Positions 36,001-44,719 of a stretch of DNA of 64,000 bases are shown here, piece by piece (position 1 is the stretch's first letter; each line of letters opens with the position of its first letter). Origin of the DNA: Aquimarina latercula DSM 2041 (GTDB lineage: Bacteria > Bacteroidota > Bacteroidia > Flavobacteriales > Flavobacteriaceae); contig NZ_KE387186.1 in assembly GCF_000430645.1 (NCBI RefSeq), positions 340,646 to 404,645 of the forward strand. The letters run 5' to 3'. A program made the position numbers and the translations under genes. A model generated the notes under the pieces. The model was not told the DNA's origin. It made no database searches and was given only the letters and a program-made list of their open reading frames with translations.

Positions 36001-37038
36001 CCATCTAATATTCCAGAAGTATTTGTGCAAAAAGGATATTATAAAGATGGAAAGTTGATTCTTGATATAGTGAATAAAAATCAAGTCGATCAATTTGATT
36101 TTAGAGGGAATAAAAGAGTTACAGAATTATCCAATGAAGAATTAATGATCTCATCAATTTCATTGTCTGGATCTTATCAAGAGACCATCGTTATAGATAC
36201 TGGATATTTATTTGATATTGGATTTGCGGTTACCGTTAATGATAAAACAGATGCTTTATATCTTGCCGATGGACCTTGGGGTCTTGATTATAACTCGGAA
36301 GGAGTGGATGTAACCAATTTCGAAATTGTAAAAGAGGAAATTACAGAAAATGATAGTGATGATTATTTGATAGAAAGAGACGTAATGGTACAAGGTTCTG
36401 TAAAAGAAACACTAAATATATTTAGAAGTGTACTGGGTGGAGATTTAACATTGAATGTGTCAGAATACAATGAATTGGAATTTGAATTACAAGCGAATAC
36501 AGAAGTAGAAGTTATTCTTGTAAATAAGGAATTAGCGGATTGGGAGAATAGGTTACGATATATTATTTCTGGAGATGGAAATATGCAAACATTTAATATA
36601 CCGTTTTCGGAGTTTACAAACCCTAATGGAGATAATGGAACTCAATTACAGGATATTAGAAGTATTGTTTTTTCTATACAAGGTAATTATGTAGACTTTT
36701 CTTCATTTGACGTAAGTGTTTCTAACCTAGCATTTACTACAAGTCAAGAAATAGATCAAACTGATGATGAAATAGAAGAAGAATCGATTAACCAATTAGT
36801 AACTTACCCAAATCCATTTAGACAATCTACTAATATAGCATTTCCAAATGCCCATAAAAAAGTAAATCTAAGGGTTGTTGATGTACTTGGAAAAGTAGTA
36901 CAAGAAGAATCAGAAAATTCAGTTGATCCATTTAATACAATAACTTTTATACCTAAAAATTTAAGTCCAGGAGTATATAGATATATTGTTATTGGTGATC
37001 AATCAACCAGATACGTTGGCAGTTTTATGATTTATTAA
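33070..37038 (+). CDS. T9SS-sorted LruC/DUF4114 surface protein
   Basis: A 1322-residue secreted protein. Signal peptide 1-19 (SYAQ); an N-terminal beta-propeller-like region (20-255) resembling DUF6923; calcium-binding thrombospondin type-3-like repeats (about 256-530, DxDxDGxxD patterns such as DKDTDGDGIPDVVEG); a DUF4114-like segment ending PSVDNDFNDILFYIT; an LruC region from about 835; and a type IX sorting domain at the C-terminus (YPNPFRQSTNIAF to the end). It is likely exported by T9SS and anchored or released at the surface, with a possible role in adhesion or calcium binding. Confidence 0.88.
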   Translation: MKKTLLFILLLVTVKFSYAQLPFDCDEAKFYQVISGSLRSYDPVTGTYSEPLHTTPSYNAGGYNVVDDFLYAIRSNDKHLLRIGIDQVIDLGAVASNGGVSFGGGYAADVDDEGNLWVFQNAQGRQSFHKIVNLQSYDGSTSPTFEIIVANQASPNTCADIVFIDGDLYGGSKGKVYKWDLSSSTPVFSSKTVTDLPNDTFGACYTDTSNRLYVSSNKGGLHLINEYEGVSPYATLLNNTDVTNQNDGFKCAAGVSPIDADGDEVLDPFDKDTDGDGIPDVVEGGGIDPYGDDDNDGIFNYLDPDFGNTCNSGVSLAFDIDRDGIPNALDLDSDNDGIYDIVEAGLGDYDTNGDGLFNSEDTGFQDSDLDGIADVVDVDQTGVAFFPDDADGDLIYDPYDIDADQDGIIDLIEGQNRETFVSLSGLDQDRDGVDDSFDPDQGGTPQGYINTDNTDTPDFLDTDSNNDGVLDTVDAYDTNNDGVADTVLANSDFDQDGLDDGFDIKETVFDSENGDQTPSSFPVASTGERYQYLGTFDVDGVPDYLVADITIDSGLLTKIDTALPEGDSVVDLNPNYIYGGYDTDIILEQATNVAITFINENTLYENILGYYTYNTNLPLTKAPEPEDITVILPNSSASGSGGGLITGNTVDLGSFPANTGIGWVLLVDAWDNSSIDEGIWQLYSQTEFNPECDESLRPHNILLKDDANEAVVLGFEDERRDYPSVDNDFNDILFYITADQYSAIKTSNIIDLEEESEVTSANDGGLESNGDLATLIAKRNFTRSKTNEVNNKKKLQKEFKPGRISYKTRNNDDLSIYFPQTGAAGTETSYVSTPEDLIGITNASSVFSIDYYNNESRVGAGLATVTSGTIYDHSKTICDRLNGSVVEDIRTLSVRDYVLVNTKIRRPSGELEQALHFSVRIDEFQNELYSLWNIDQYPEGDYLNFQIWGGSIPQVVNIANTIIDKLLEDKGLGKMFIPSNIPEVFVQKGYYKDGKLILDIVNKNQVDQFDFRGNKRVTELSNEELMISSISLSGSYQETIVIDTGYLFDIGFAVTVNDKTDALYLADGPWGLDYNSEGVDVTNFEIVKEEITENDSDDYLIERDVMVQGSVKETLNIFRSVLGGDLTLNVSEYNELEFELQANTEVEVILVNKELADWENRLRYIISGDGNMQTFNIPFSEFTNPNGDNGTQLQDIRSIVFSIQGNYVDFSSFDVSVSNLAFTTSQEIDQTDDEIEEESINQLVTYPNPFRQSTNIAFPNAHKKVNLRVVDVLGKVVQEESENSVDPFNTITFIPKNLSPGVYRYIVIGDQSTRYVGSFMIY

Positions 37039-37077
37039 ACGTATTAATTTACCGATTAATCTTGTTAATAAAAAAAT

Positions 37078-37127
37078 AAAAAGATCACTTACCCTAAAGT
37101 AATAATATTTAGAGTAGGTGATCTTTT
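37078..37127 (+). terminator. Terminator after the surface-protein gene
   Basis: Imperfect long hairpin: AAAAGATCAC...TAC...CTAAA pairs with TTTAG...GTA...GTGATCTTTT, with two mismatches and a 9-base loop. Its 3' T tract overlaps the -33 TTG of the next gene's promoter. Confidence 0.8.
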
Positions 37128-37155
37128 GCATCTGTATTGAATTTAGTTATTTTTG
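37126..37155 (+). promoter_or_regulatory. Promoter of the FMN reductase gene
   Basis: TTG (37126-37128), 19-base spacer, TATTTTTG (37148-37155): a match to the Bacteroidota TTG-N17-19-TAnnTTTG promoter. The start point would be near 37162, after an in-frame upstream start at 37137, so the ATG at 37176 is the real start. Confidence 0.65.
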
Positions 37156-37175
37156 AGTCTAAACTTAGATTAATA

Positions 37176-37715
37176 ATGAAAAACATTCTCGCAATAGCAG
37201 GTTCCAATAGTAGTACTTCGATCAATCAAAAACTTGTAGAATATGTAGCTAAAGAAATAGCCGATCATAAAATTAAAGTATTAAAATTGGCAAATTACTC
37301 GATGCCAATTTATAGTGAAGATGAAGAAAAAGAGAATGGGTTTCCGGGAATGACATTAGGTCTAAAACAAGAGATATCCGAAGCAGATGCCTTAATTATT
37401 TCTGTAAATGAGCACAATGGAAGTTGGAGTGCTTTTTTTAAAAATGTTATTGATTGGTTATCTCGATTGGATCGTAATTTTTTAGAAGGAAAAAAAATAC
37501 TTTTAATGAGCACATCACCCGGTCAAAGAGGAGGTTTAAGTTCTTTGGAATTTGCGAAGAATGTATTTCCTAGATTTGGAGGTGAGATTATAGAAAGTTT
37601 TAGTTTTCCATCGTTTCACGCTAATTTTTCTGTAGAAAATAATGAAGTTACAGATGAAACACTTTTGTTGGGATTAAAGGAAGTTCTAAGTACTTTTGCG
37701 CATCAGATTAAATAA
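37176..37715 (+). CDS. NADPH-dependent FMN reductase family protein
   Basis: A 179-residue flavodoxin-like protein. NILAIAGSNSSTSINQKLVEY is the FMN phosphate-binding loop, and NEHNGSWSAFFKNVIDWLSR with MSTSPGQRGG are the flavin and subunit contacts. Reduces FMN or quinone-type substrates with NAD(P)H. The start is set by the promoter upstream. It precedes pabB by 3 bases, so the two genes are co-transcribed. Confidence 0.88.
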   Translation: MKNILAIAGSNSSTSINQKLVEYVAKEIADHKIKVLKLANYSMPIYSEDEEKENGFPGMTLGLKQEISEADALIISVNEHNGSWSAFFKNVIDWLSRLDRNFLEGKKILLMSTSPGQRGGLSSLEFAKNVFPRFGGEIIESFSFPSFHANFSVENNEVTDETLLLGLKEVLSTFAHQIK

Positions 37716-37718
37716 CTT

Positions 37719-39026
37719 GTGCGTAGTACCAAAATATATATTTTAGAAAATTCTTCAGACTTTAAAATCAAATTATTGCAATGGGCGCAGCAATTTGATG
37801 AAATAGTCTGGCTAGATTCAAATACATATTCCCAGCAATATTCGAGTTATGATGCAGTTTTAGCAGTCGATGCTTTTACCGCTATACAAACAGATCATTA
37901 TACCGGTTTTGATAAACTAAAAGAGTATCAGGAACAAACAGCTGATTGGATTTTTGGGTATCTATCTTATGATTTAAAAAATGATACAGAGCAACTAACT
38001 TCCAAGAATTTAGATAGTTTAAATTTTCCGGATTTATACTTTTTTCAACCTAAGAAGTTATTTTTTTTTAAGGATAATAGATTAGAAATTCAATATCTAA
38101 ATATGGTGGACGATGAGATGGAGGAAGATTTTCTTGATATTCGGAGATTTCCATCCACTATAAAGGTTCCTAATGATGATACGTCTTGTGGTAAGGTTAA
38201 AATTAGTTTGCGTATTTCTAAAGATGTCTATAAGCAAAAGATCCAACAAATGCTTGCTCATATTGCTCGTGGAGATATTTATGAGGCAAACTTTTGTCAA
38301 GAGTTTTTTGCCGAAAATAGTTGTATAGCCCCACTAGAAACCTATTATCATCTTAATCAAATCTCTAAACCACCTTTTGCAGCTTTTTTTAAAAGAAGTC
38401 ATCAATATTTACTCTCCGCATCTCCAGAGAGATATTTAAGAAAAGAAGGAAGTAAAATTATTTCTCAACCTATAAAAGGAACTGCTAAACGTTCACAAAA
38501 AGAGGAAGAAGATAAACGACTTATTCAGGATTTAAAAAATGATCCTAAAGAACGTTCAGAAAATGTAATGATTGTAGACCTAGTCAGAAATGATCTTTCT
38601 AGAACTGCTATTAAAGGTGCAGTGCAAGTAGAAGAATTATGTAAGGTCTATACATTTCCGCAAGTACATCAAATGATATCAACCGTGGTTTCCGAGATTC
38701 ATTCAAAAACGTCTCCGGTAGATGTGATTAGAACAACATTTCCTATGGGCAGTATGACAGGAGCGCCTAAGATTTCTGCAATGGAGATAATAGAAAAATT
38801 AGAAACGTCTAAAAGAGGTTTGTATAGTGGTGCAGTGGGATATTTTACTCCAGAAGGTGATTTTGATTTTAATGTGGTGATAAGAAGTATATTATATAAT
38901 GAAGACAAGCGATATATATCTTATACTGTAGGAGGTGCTATTACTGCCAAATCCGATCCAGATAAGGAGTATGAAGAGTGTTTGATAAAAGCAAAAGCAA
39001 TGCGAGAAGTGCTAGAAGGTATTTAA
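37719..39026 (+). CDS. pabB: Aminodeoxychorismate synthase component I
   Basis: A 435-residue chorismate-binding enzyme for 4-aminobenzoate (folate) synthesis. The catalytic half has HIARGDIYEANFCQEF, LLSASPERYL, QPIKGTAKR, NVMIVDLVRNDLSR and FPMGSMTGAPK. The PIKGTAKR box is typical of PabB rather than TrpE, which here supports the assignment. Starts with GTG at 37719. A weak hairpin (AAGC/GCTT at 39028-39042) with a T run follows the stop. Confidence 0.9.
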   Translation: MRSTKIYILENSSDFKIKLLQWAQQFDEIVWLDSNTYSQQYSSYDAVLAVDAFTAIQTDHYTGFDKLKEYQEQTADWIFGYLSYDLKNDTEQLTSKNLDSLNFPDLYFFQPKKLFFFKDNRLEIQYLNMVDDEMEEDFLDIRRFPSTIKVPNDDTSCGKVKISLRISKDVYKQKIQQMLAHIARGDIYEANFCQEFFAENSCIAPLETYYHLNQISKPPFAAFFKRSHQYLLSASPERYLRKEGSKIISQPIKGTAKRSQKEEEDKRLIQDLKNDPKERSENVMIVDLVRNDLSRTAIKGAVQVEELCKVYTFPQVHQMISTVVSEIHSKTSPVDVIRTTFPMGSMTGAPKISAMEIIEKLETSKRGLYSGAVGYFTPEGDFDFNVVIRSILYNEDKRYISYTVGGAITAKSDPDKEYEECLIKAKAMREVLEGI

Positions 39027-39048
39027 TAAGCAAGTTTAGCTTCTTTTT

Positions 39049-39753
39049 TTAAATAAGGTTTTTTCTAAAGCTTTTTCTGACATCAATAATTGTTTCTTTA
39101 ACTTCTTGCGCTGTAATGTCTTTTATTCTGGCAATTTCCTCAAAATTTAATTTCCCGAAAACAAATAGATCAATAATTTTAGAAGTTTCTAATGGTAACC
39201 AACTATAGAACTTGCCTAATAATTGTTGTTTCTTGTTTTCTGTAGATTCCTCGGAGTCAATTAATTTAAGGATAGCAGAATCAGAGTCATCATAAATAAA
39301 CAATTGTTTGTTTTCTGAGTTTTGATGATAAGAAATATCATTAAGATCTTCATTCATGATTAACTTGTTATCGGATTCTAGGGTGTAGTTTTCTTCTAGT
39401 TTATTAAGTTCATCTCTTAAAAAGTAATTTGTACTTATACATTGTTGATGCCAACCTTCTCTTTTGTACAGCTCATCGATCAAATGATCAGCTATTCTAA
39501 AAAGTTTCAATTCTAACGATAATTTATCGATACCAATATCTAAATGCTCTTCATTATAAAGATTTACAATAGCATCATCTATAATACCATTAGAACAATA
39601 CATATTTCTGGGAAGAACTCTAGTGCTTTCTGCAATATATAATCGATGTTTAACATATGGATGGAGATGAGGTACTACAGATAATAGTTTTTTGCTAAAC
39701 TCTTTTTTATGATCATTTTCATAATATTTTGGCATTTCATCTATCCTATTCAT
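39049..39753 (-). CDS. Sigma-70 region 4-like protein
   Basis: A 234-residue cytoplasmic protein. The last 60 residues look like a sigma region 4 helix-turn-helix (WLPLETSKIIDLFVFGKLNF, EEIARIKDITAQEVKETIID). The first 170 residues have no clear region 2, although LFRIADHLIDELYKREGWHQ could be a diverged equivalent. May be an atypical sigma factor or DNA-binding regulator. Convergent with pabB and divergent from tilS. Confidence 0.6.
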   Translation of the reverse strand: MNRIDEMPKYYENDHKKEFSKKLLSVVPHLHPYVKHRLYIAESTRVLPRNMYCSNGIIDDAIVNLYNEEHLDIGIDKLSLELKLFRIADHLIDELYKREGWHQQCISTNYFLRDELNKLEENYTLESDNKLIMNEDLNDISYHQNSENKQLFIYDDSDSAILKLIDSEESTENKKQQLLGKFYSWLPLETSKIIDLFVFGKLNFEEIARIKDITAQEVKETIIDVRKSFRKNLI

Positions 39754-39913
39754 AATATCAAAATTTTAAGAGTTGTTTAAAAATAACAAAAAGGATTGAG
39801 TTTTTGTGTTAAAAACCTGAAATTCAGATGTTAAACAAGCTTAAAAGAAAGGTTTGTTTACTTTTACAAAATCGTATATTTGATATCAGTCTAAAGATAA
39901 ATTTTCAGGAATA

Positions 39914-41227
39914 TTGAAGCAGCAGTTTAAAATCCATATAGAAGATCATTTACCGTTTCTAAAAGGAAGTAAATTACTAATTGCTTGTAGTGGAGGTTTG
40001 GATAGTATTGTGCTAGCGCATATATGTCATTTGCTTGATTTTGAAATTGGAATTGCACATTGTAATTTTAATTTAAGAGGTTCGGAAAGTGATGGAGATG
40101 AACAATTTGTGTCTCAATTCTCTGACGCAATTAAAGCTCCTTTTTTTGTGACTCATTTTAATACAGAAACCTATGCCAATAGCAACAAAATTTCTATACA
40201 AATGGCCGCAAGAGAGCTTAGGTATGATTGGTTTAATGTTTTGATTCAAGAATATAAATATGATTATGTGTTAACAGCGCATCATCTAGATGATAATTTA
40301 GAAACCTTTCTAATAAACCTTTCTAGAGGAACAGGAATTGATGGACTTACTGGGATTCCTGAAATTAATGATCACTATGTAAGACCATTATTACCTTTTT
40401 CCAGAGAACAAATTTTAGAATTTGCAACTAAAAATAATCTTACCTGGCGAGAAGATAGTAGCAATAAGACTACAAAGTATGTCAGAAATAAATTAAGACA
40501 TAATGTTATTCCCGAACTTTTGACAGTTAACACGAAGTTTTTAAATAATTTCGAAAATACACTAGATAATTTAAAACAAACTCAAAACTTTGTCAAGGAT
40601 CAAGTAGAGATTGTTAGAAAAGAAGTGTTCGAATATGACGAGCTAGATACAATCAAAATATCAATTTATAAATTACAACAATATAAGAACCCAAAGACAT
40701 ATTTGTATTTTTTATTAAAAAAATATGGTTTTACTGCTTGGAATGATATTGTACAAATTTTAACGGCTCAATCTGGTAAACAAGTTTTTTCGCCTACGCA
40801 TAGATTAGTAAAAAATCGATTGCACTTATTGCTATGCCCAATCATAGAAGATGTTTCAGATCGCGTATATACCATTCCTGAAGAAGAGAATATGATTATG
40901 ATTCCTTCTGGAATGATTCAACTTAAAGAGGTTTCTGAGTTGTCTAATACTGATCTAAAAACAATTTATGTAGATAAAGAAAAGTTAAAGTATCCCTTAA
41001 TTGTAAGAAAATGGAAAGAAGGCGACTATTTTTATCCCTTAGGGATGAGAGGCAAGAAAAAGTTGAGTAAGTATTTTAAAGATGAAAAACTATCTTTGCT
41101 CGCTAAAGAAAGAGTCTGGTTGCTATGTTCTAATAATGAGATTATATGGATTATAAATTATAGAGCAGATAACAGATTTAAAATAAACCCCAAAACGAAA
41201 CAATTACTAAAAGTAACAATAACCTAA
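39914..41227 (+). CDS. tilS: tRNA(Ile)-lysidine synthase
   Basis: Makes lysidine at C34 of the CAU-anticodon tRNA-Ile so that it reads AUA. N-terminal ATP-pyrophosphatase domain with LIACSGGLDSIVLAH (PP-loop) and HCNFNLRG; HHLDDNLETFLINLSRG follows, with the TilS C-terminal domain at about 340-437 (RKWKEGDYFYPLGMRGKKKL). The start is TTG at 39914; the first ATG would remove the PP-loop. The stop overlaps the next ATG (TAATG). Confidence 0.93.
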   Translation: MKQQFKIHIEDHLPFLKGSKLLIACSGGLDSIVLAHICHLLDFEIGIAHCNFNLRGSESDGDEQFVSQFSDAIKAPFFVTHFNTETYANSNKISIQMAARELRYDWFNVLIQEYKYDYVLTAHHLDDNLETFLINLSRGTGIDGLTGIPEINDHYVRPLLPFSREQILEFATKNNLTWREDSSNKTTKYVRNKLRHNVIPELLTVNTKFLNNFENTLDNLKQTQNFVKDQVEIVRKEVFEYDELDTIKISIYKLQQYKNPKTYLYFLLKKYGFTAWNDIVQILTAQSGKQVFSPTHRLVKNRLHLLLCPIIEDVSDRVYTIPEEENMIMIPSGMIQLKEVSELSNTDLKTIYVDKEKLKYPLIVRKWKEGDYFYPLGMRGKKKLSKYFKDEKLSLLAKERVWLLCSNNEIIWIINYRADNRFKINPKTKQLLKVTIT

Positions 41228-43215
41228 TGAGGAATATTCTACTATTATTGACAACATTGTTGTTTTCTACCACATTATTTTCGCAAATATTTGAACCTAT
41301 TAAATGGGAAAGTAACGTTAAAGAAGAATCAGAAAATGTTTATATATTATCTTTTGCAGCTACTTTAGAAAAAGGGTGGCATATATATTCACAGAAAGAA
41401 TTAGATACAGACGACATAGCTCCGACAGCAACAGAATTCACATTTTATAATGAGGAAAAAGCGTACGAACTAGTTGGAGAGACTATAGAACCAGAAGGTA
41501 TACAGAAGTTTGATAAGGTATTTGAAATGGATATCAAATATTTTGAGGATAGTGTTGTGTTTACCCAAAAAATAAAACGATTAGATCCATCTCTTAAAAC
41601 GGTGAAGGCCGAAGTGTTTTTTGGAGTATGTGATGATGAAAAATGCTTGCCTCCAGATACTGTGGAGTTAAATGTAAACTTATCAGGGAATGATGTAGAT
41701 GAAGTACCTAATATCACTCCAACATACGAAATAGACACTAAACCAAGTGTTAAAAATGAAAATGATAAATCTATTGAAGAGAAAAAAGAACAAAAAGGTT
41801 TGTGGAGTACCTTTATCTTAGCTTTCTTATCCGGGTTTGCCGCATTATTAACACCATGTGTGTTTCCTATGATTCCAATGACAGTAAGCTTTTTTACTAA
41901 GCAAAGTAAAAATAGAGCCGCGGGTATAAAGAACGCAATTTTTTATGGTATTTTTATTATCGTAATCTATGTTGGATTAGGTTCTGTGGTTACAGCTATT
42001 TTTGGAGCAGATGCATTAAATGCTTTGTCTACTAATGTCTGGTTTAATTTGTTGTTTTTTGCCTTACTTATCGTTTTTGGACTTTCCTTTCTTGGAGCCT
42101 TCGAAATTATGTTACCAAATTCTTGGGCAAACAAAGTAGATCGACAAGCTGATAAAGGTGGGATGATAGGTATATTTTTTATGGCATTAGCGCTCGCTAT
42201 AGTATCATTTAGTTGTACTGGTCCTATAGTTGGAACTATTTTAGTAGAAGCTGCTTCTAAAGGAGGAATAGCTCCTATAATTGGGATGCTTGGTTTCTCA
42301 CTAGCAATTGCATTGCCATTTGCACTTTTTGCTATGTTTCCGGGTTGGTTAAATTCTTTACCCAAAAGTGGTGGTTGGCTAAATACAGTTAAAGTTTTTC
42401 TAGGTTTTTTAGAATTGGCATTTGCGTTTAAGTTTTTATCTAATGCAGATTTAGTGTTACAGTTAGGATTATTGCAAAGAGAAATTTTTCTATCGATATG
42501 GATTGCTATTTTTGGAACGCTTGGATTATATTTATTGGGTAAAGTGAAACTTCCTCATGATTCGCCAATAGAAAATATTTCAGTAGGAAGACTATCGATA
42601 GCTCTACTAACATTAGCGTTTACTATTTATTTAATTCCAGGTTTATGGGGAGCACCATTAAAATTGATAAGTGGTTTCCCACCACCACAAACATATAGCG
42701 AATCGCCTAGAGGTTTTGGAGGTTCTAGTAGTAACAGTTTACCAGGCTCAGAACTTCCAGAAGGAGCCAAGTATGGAGAACATGATATAATATCTTTTAC
42801 AGATTATCAAACAGGTCTAGATTATGCTAAAAAAGTGAACAAGCCTGTTTTAATTGATTTTACAGGATATGCTTGTGTAAATTGTCGCAAAATGGAAGAA
42901 TATGTATGGTCTGAACCAGCAGTTTTGAAAACATTGAAAAACGATGTGGTTTTAATCTCCTTATATGTAGATTATAAAAAAGAACTACCCGAATCAGAAC
43001 AGTATGTCTCAAAAACTACTGGCAAAAAGATAAAAACAATAGGTAATAAATGGAGTGACTTTCAGATTACTAGATATAAAGCAAATGCGCAGCCTTATTA
43101 TGTTTTAGTAGACCATAATGAAGAAAACCTGAGCAAACCAGTCGGATATACTCCTAACGAGAATGAGTATTTAGGTTGGTTAAAAAAGGGGATTGATAAT
43201 TTCTCGGTTAAATAA
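41227..43215 (+). CDS. dsbD: Thiol:disulfide interchange protein (DsbD-like)
   Basis: A 662-residue protein that carries electrons from cytoplasmic thioredoxin to the periplasm. Signal peptide 1-19; an N-terminal domain with FFGVCDDEKCLPPDT; about eight membrane segments (190-490) with the active cysteines in TPCVFPMIPMTVSFF and VSFSCTGPIVG; and a C-terminal thioredoxin domain with FTGYACVNCRKME (CxxC). One of the last host genes before the prophage. Confidence 0.93.
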   Translation: MRNILLLLTTLLFSTTLFSQIFEPIKWESNVKEESENVYILSFAATLEKGWHIYSQKELDTDDIAPTATEFTFYNEEKAYELVGETIEPEGIQKFDKVFEMDIKYFEDSVVFTQKIKRLDPSLKTVKAEVFFGVCDDEKCLPPDTVELNVNLSGNDVDEVPNITPTYEIDTKPSVKNENDKSIEEKKEQKGLWSTFILAFLSGFAALLTPCVFPMIPMTVSFFTKQSKNRAAGIKNAIFYGIFIIVIYVGLGSVVTAIFGADALNALSTNVWFNLLFFALLIVFGLSFLGAFEIMLPNSWANKVDRQADKGGMIGIFFMALALAIVSFSCTGPIVGTILVEAASKGGIAPIIGMLGFSLAIALPFALFAMFPGWLNSLPKSGGWLNTVKVFLGFLELAFAFKFLSNADLVLQLGLLQREIFLSIWIAIFGTLGLYLLGKVKLPHDSPIENISVGRLSIALLTLAFTIYLIPGLWGAPLKLISGFPPPQTYSESPRGFGGSSSNSLPGSELPEGAKYGEHDIISFTDYQTGLDYAKKVNKPVLIDFTGYACVNCRKMEEYVWSEPAVLKTLKNDVVLISLYVDYKKELPESEQYVSKTTGKKIKTIGNKWSDFQITRYKANAQPYYVLVDHNEENLSKPVGYTPNENEYLGWLKKGIDNFSVK

Positions 43216-43288
43216 AAAGGTTGAATGTAGTATATTGGAATTATACACCGATAAACAGAGGAGCCTGTAGTGCATTAGGGGCAAAACC

Positions 43289-43297
43289 AAATGTGCA
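43289..43297 (+). repeat. Candidate transposase end site 1 (AAATGTGCA)
   Basis: First of three AAATGTGCA motifs, followed by ACTAAAATAAAG. It is the closest to dsbD and so the closest candidate to the phage terminus. A TG dinucleotide at 43266 could be the actual end (TGTAGTGCATTAGGGG). Confidence 0.4.
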
Positions 43298-43356
43298 ACT
43301 AAAATAAAGCACTTTCAGAGGTTGCCATGTTAATTTATATTAATTTGATGTTCATT

Positions 43357-43365
43357 AAATGTGCA
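43357..43365 (+). repeat. Candidate transposase end site 2 (AAATGTGCA)
   Basis: Same orientation as site 1 and 68 bases from it; followed by TTTTTAAGCGCA. Confidence 0.4.
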
Positions 43366-43530
43366 TTTTTAAGCGCATTATGTTCATTCATATTAATTTC
43401 TCCGTAAATATAGTGTTTATAAGGGCTAAAAAGCTTTTAAAAAGGTTCTAAATAGCCTTAAATTAGTTGGAAATTAGCAACAATCTAACACTAAAACCCG
43501 TCTATTTATACAAATAACATTTAAAACAGC

Positions 43531-43549
43531 TATAAACTTAGTGTTTATA
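43531..43549. promoter_or_regulatory. Inverted repeat TATAAAC-N5-GTTTATA
   Basis: A 7-bp perfect inverted repeat with 5-base spacer. A related copy of its right arm lies 128 bases upstream (43411-43422). Could be an operator or an end-binding site. Confidence 0.4.
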
Positions 43550-43582
43550 ATGGTTTCCTTAAAATACATTGTTAAAAAAAAT

Positions 43583-43591
43583 TGCACATTT
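43583..43591 (-). repeat. Candidate transposase end site 3 (inverted)
   Basis: TGCACATTT on the plus strand; read on the minus strand it is AAATGTGCA followed by ATTTTTTTTAAC. Opposite orientation to sites 1 and 2. Confidence 0.4.
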
Positions 43592-43956
43592 CGTGGATGT
43601 ACAAAAACATTAACGTTTATATTAACAAAAGTAAAGCTGTTTTAACCCGCTATTTGTAGTTAAAAAAACAGTGTTAAATAATGTTAAAGTAATAAATTTA
43701 GAGGTAACAATATGATTTAAAAAGACACTTATCTATGTATGGGAAAATTTAGTTAAGATTCAACTTCAGTAAAGAGTCTTGACAATAAGATTATTACGTA
43801 TAAACCGCAATAAATATTTCATAAATTATTGTACTTTTACCCACAAAATTGTGGAGATTTTATGATACAAAATTACCTTAATAGGGATTAATGTTTTATT
43901 TTTCTTTTTTTAACTTTTCAATACTTAATTTTGTTGAAATTTTAAAACAGTTAAAA

Positions 43957-44103
43957 ATGAAAAAGTTACCATTGTTCGCCGTATTATTGTTTGTCTTTTG
44001 TGTCTTCACAAATTGTGAATCAGATTTAGAAAACGAAATATATGAACCGCAGAAGCAACTCATTGACAAAGACGACGTCGTCACTCCTGGAGAAAAAGGC
44101 TAA
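43957..44103 (+). CDS. Small lipoprotein (prophage accessory)
   Basis: A 48-residue peptide from the ATG at 43957. Lipoprotein signal MKKLPLFAVLLFVFCVFTNC ends at Cys20; the mature part is acidic and polar. The longer in-frame form from 43891 adds no sensible N-terminus. Its 3' end overlaps the next gene by 62 bases in another frame. Possible envelope or superinfection role; not recognised. Confidence 0.55.
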   Translation: MKKLPLFAVLLFVFCVFTNCESDLENEIYEPQKQLIDKDDVVTPGEKG

Positions 44104-44674
44104 AAGAAACGAACTTACTACAGTAATAATTGTCTCAACCTTTGGACTAATAGGTTTTTTAGCTCCATTCTCGCACGTTTTTTTTAATAATACCGATACT
44201 CCAGGGATGTTCGGTTTTAAAAAGATGTCATCTTTATTGTATGCTATCGGTTTTCCTTTACTATCAATAAGTGCAGGTTTAATCTTATATTTTGGTTCAA
44301 AGGTTATAACTGGGAAATTAGCAGGGCTATTTTCGAAAGTTTCGTTTTTGTTCTTTTTTGTTGGTATATTTTTCCTTGTTTGGGCTCTAGCCCCATCAAT
44401 ACCGGACGATTTCCCAGCTTTTGTTTATTATTTCTCTATGGTGGTTGTAAGTCTTTATTTCTCGCGCGTAATGAGAATATTTTCCAATTATATTTTAGGA
44501 CTTACAGGTAAAATTGAAAAAATGATTGAATTAGTTGGAAATATCCGCGTTAATCATTTTTTCAAAATGGCGTATAAAGCATCAGACAAAGCTAATATCG
44601 AGGAAATCAATGCAGATATTGAGGACTTTGATAATGAGGTTTTTGAAGTTTTAGATGAAGTTTCCAAAGATTAA
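44042..44674 (+). CDS. Membrane protein (prophage accessory)
   Basis: A 210-residue protein. About four membrane segments, near 27-45, 65-85, 95-118 and 124-142, then an acidic cytoplasmic tail (ANIEEINADIEDFDNEVFEV). The start lies inside the lipoprotein gene; the next downstream Met would remove the first membrane segment. No known family. Likely linked to the lipoprotein by translation coupling; may be a prophage cargo gene acting in the envelope. Confidence 0.6.
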   Translation: MNRRSNSLTKTTSSLLEKKAKRNELTTVIIVSTFGLIGFLAPFSHVFFNNTDTPGMFGFKKMSSLLYAIGFPLLSISAGLILYFGSKVITGKLAGLFSKVSFLFFFVGIFFLVWALAPSIPDDFPAFVYYFSMVVVSLYFSRVMRIFSNYILGLTGKIEKMIELVGNIRVNHFFKMAYKASDKANIEEINADIEDFDNEVFEVLDEVSKD

Positions 44675-44719
44675 TAAAGTCTTTTCTATCTAAAATTCTC
44701 ATATTTTACATAAATATTG

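Larger units (their letters stand above)
43216..43956. other. Non-coding region: probable left end of the prophage
   Basis: About 740 AT-rich bases with no ORF, between dsbD and the first accessory gene. AAATGTGCA occurs at 43289-43297 and 43357-43365 and inverted at 43583-43591; all three copies are followed by a T/A-rich tract. TAGTGTTTATAA occurs at 43411-43422 and 43539-43550. The second copy sits in TATAAAC-TTAGT-GTTTATA (43531-43549). These are candidate transposase or repressor sites. The exact terminus cannot be fixed without the right end; it probably lies within 43220-43290. Confidence 0.5.

Noticed and set aside
43266..43270. TGTAG as the exact left end of the prophage.
   Set aside because: Without the right end and target duplication it is only one of several TG starts in this region.
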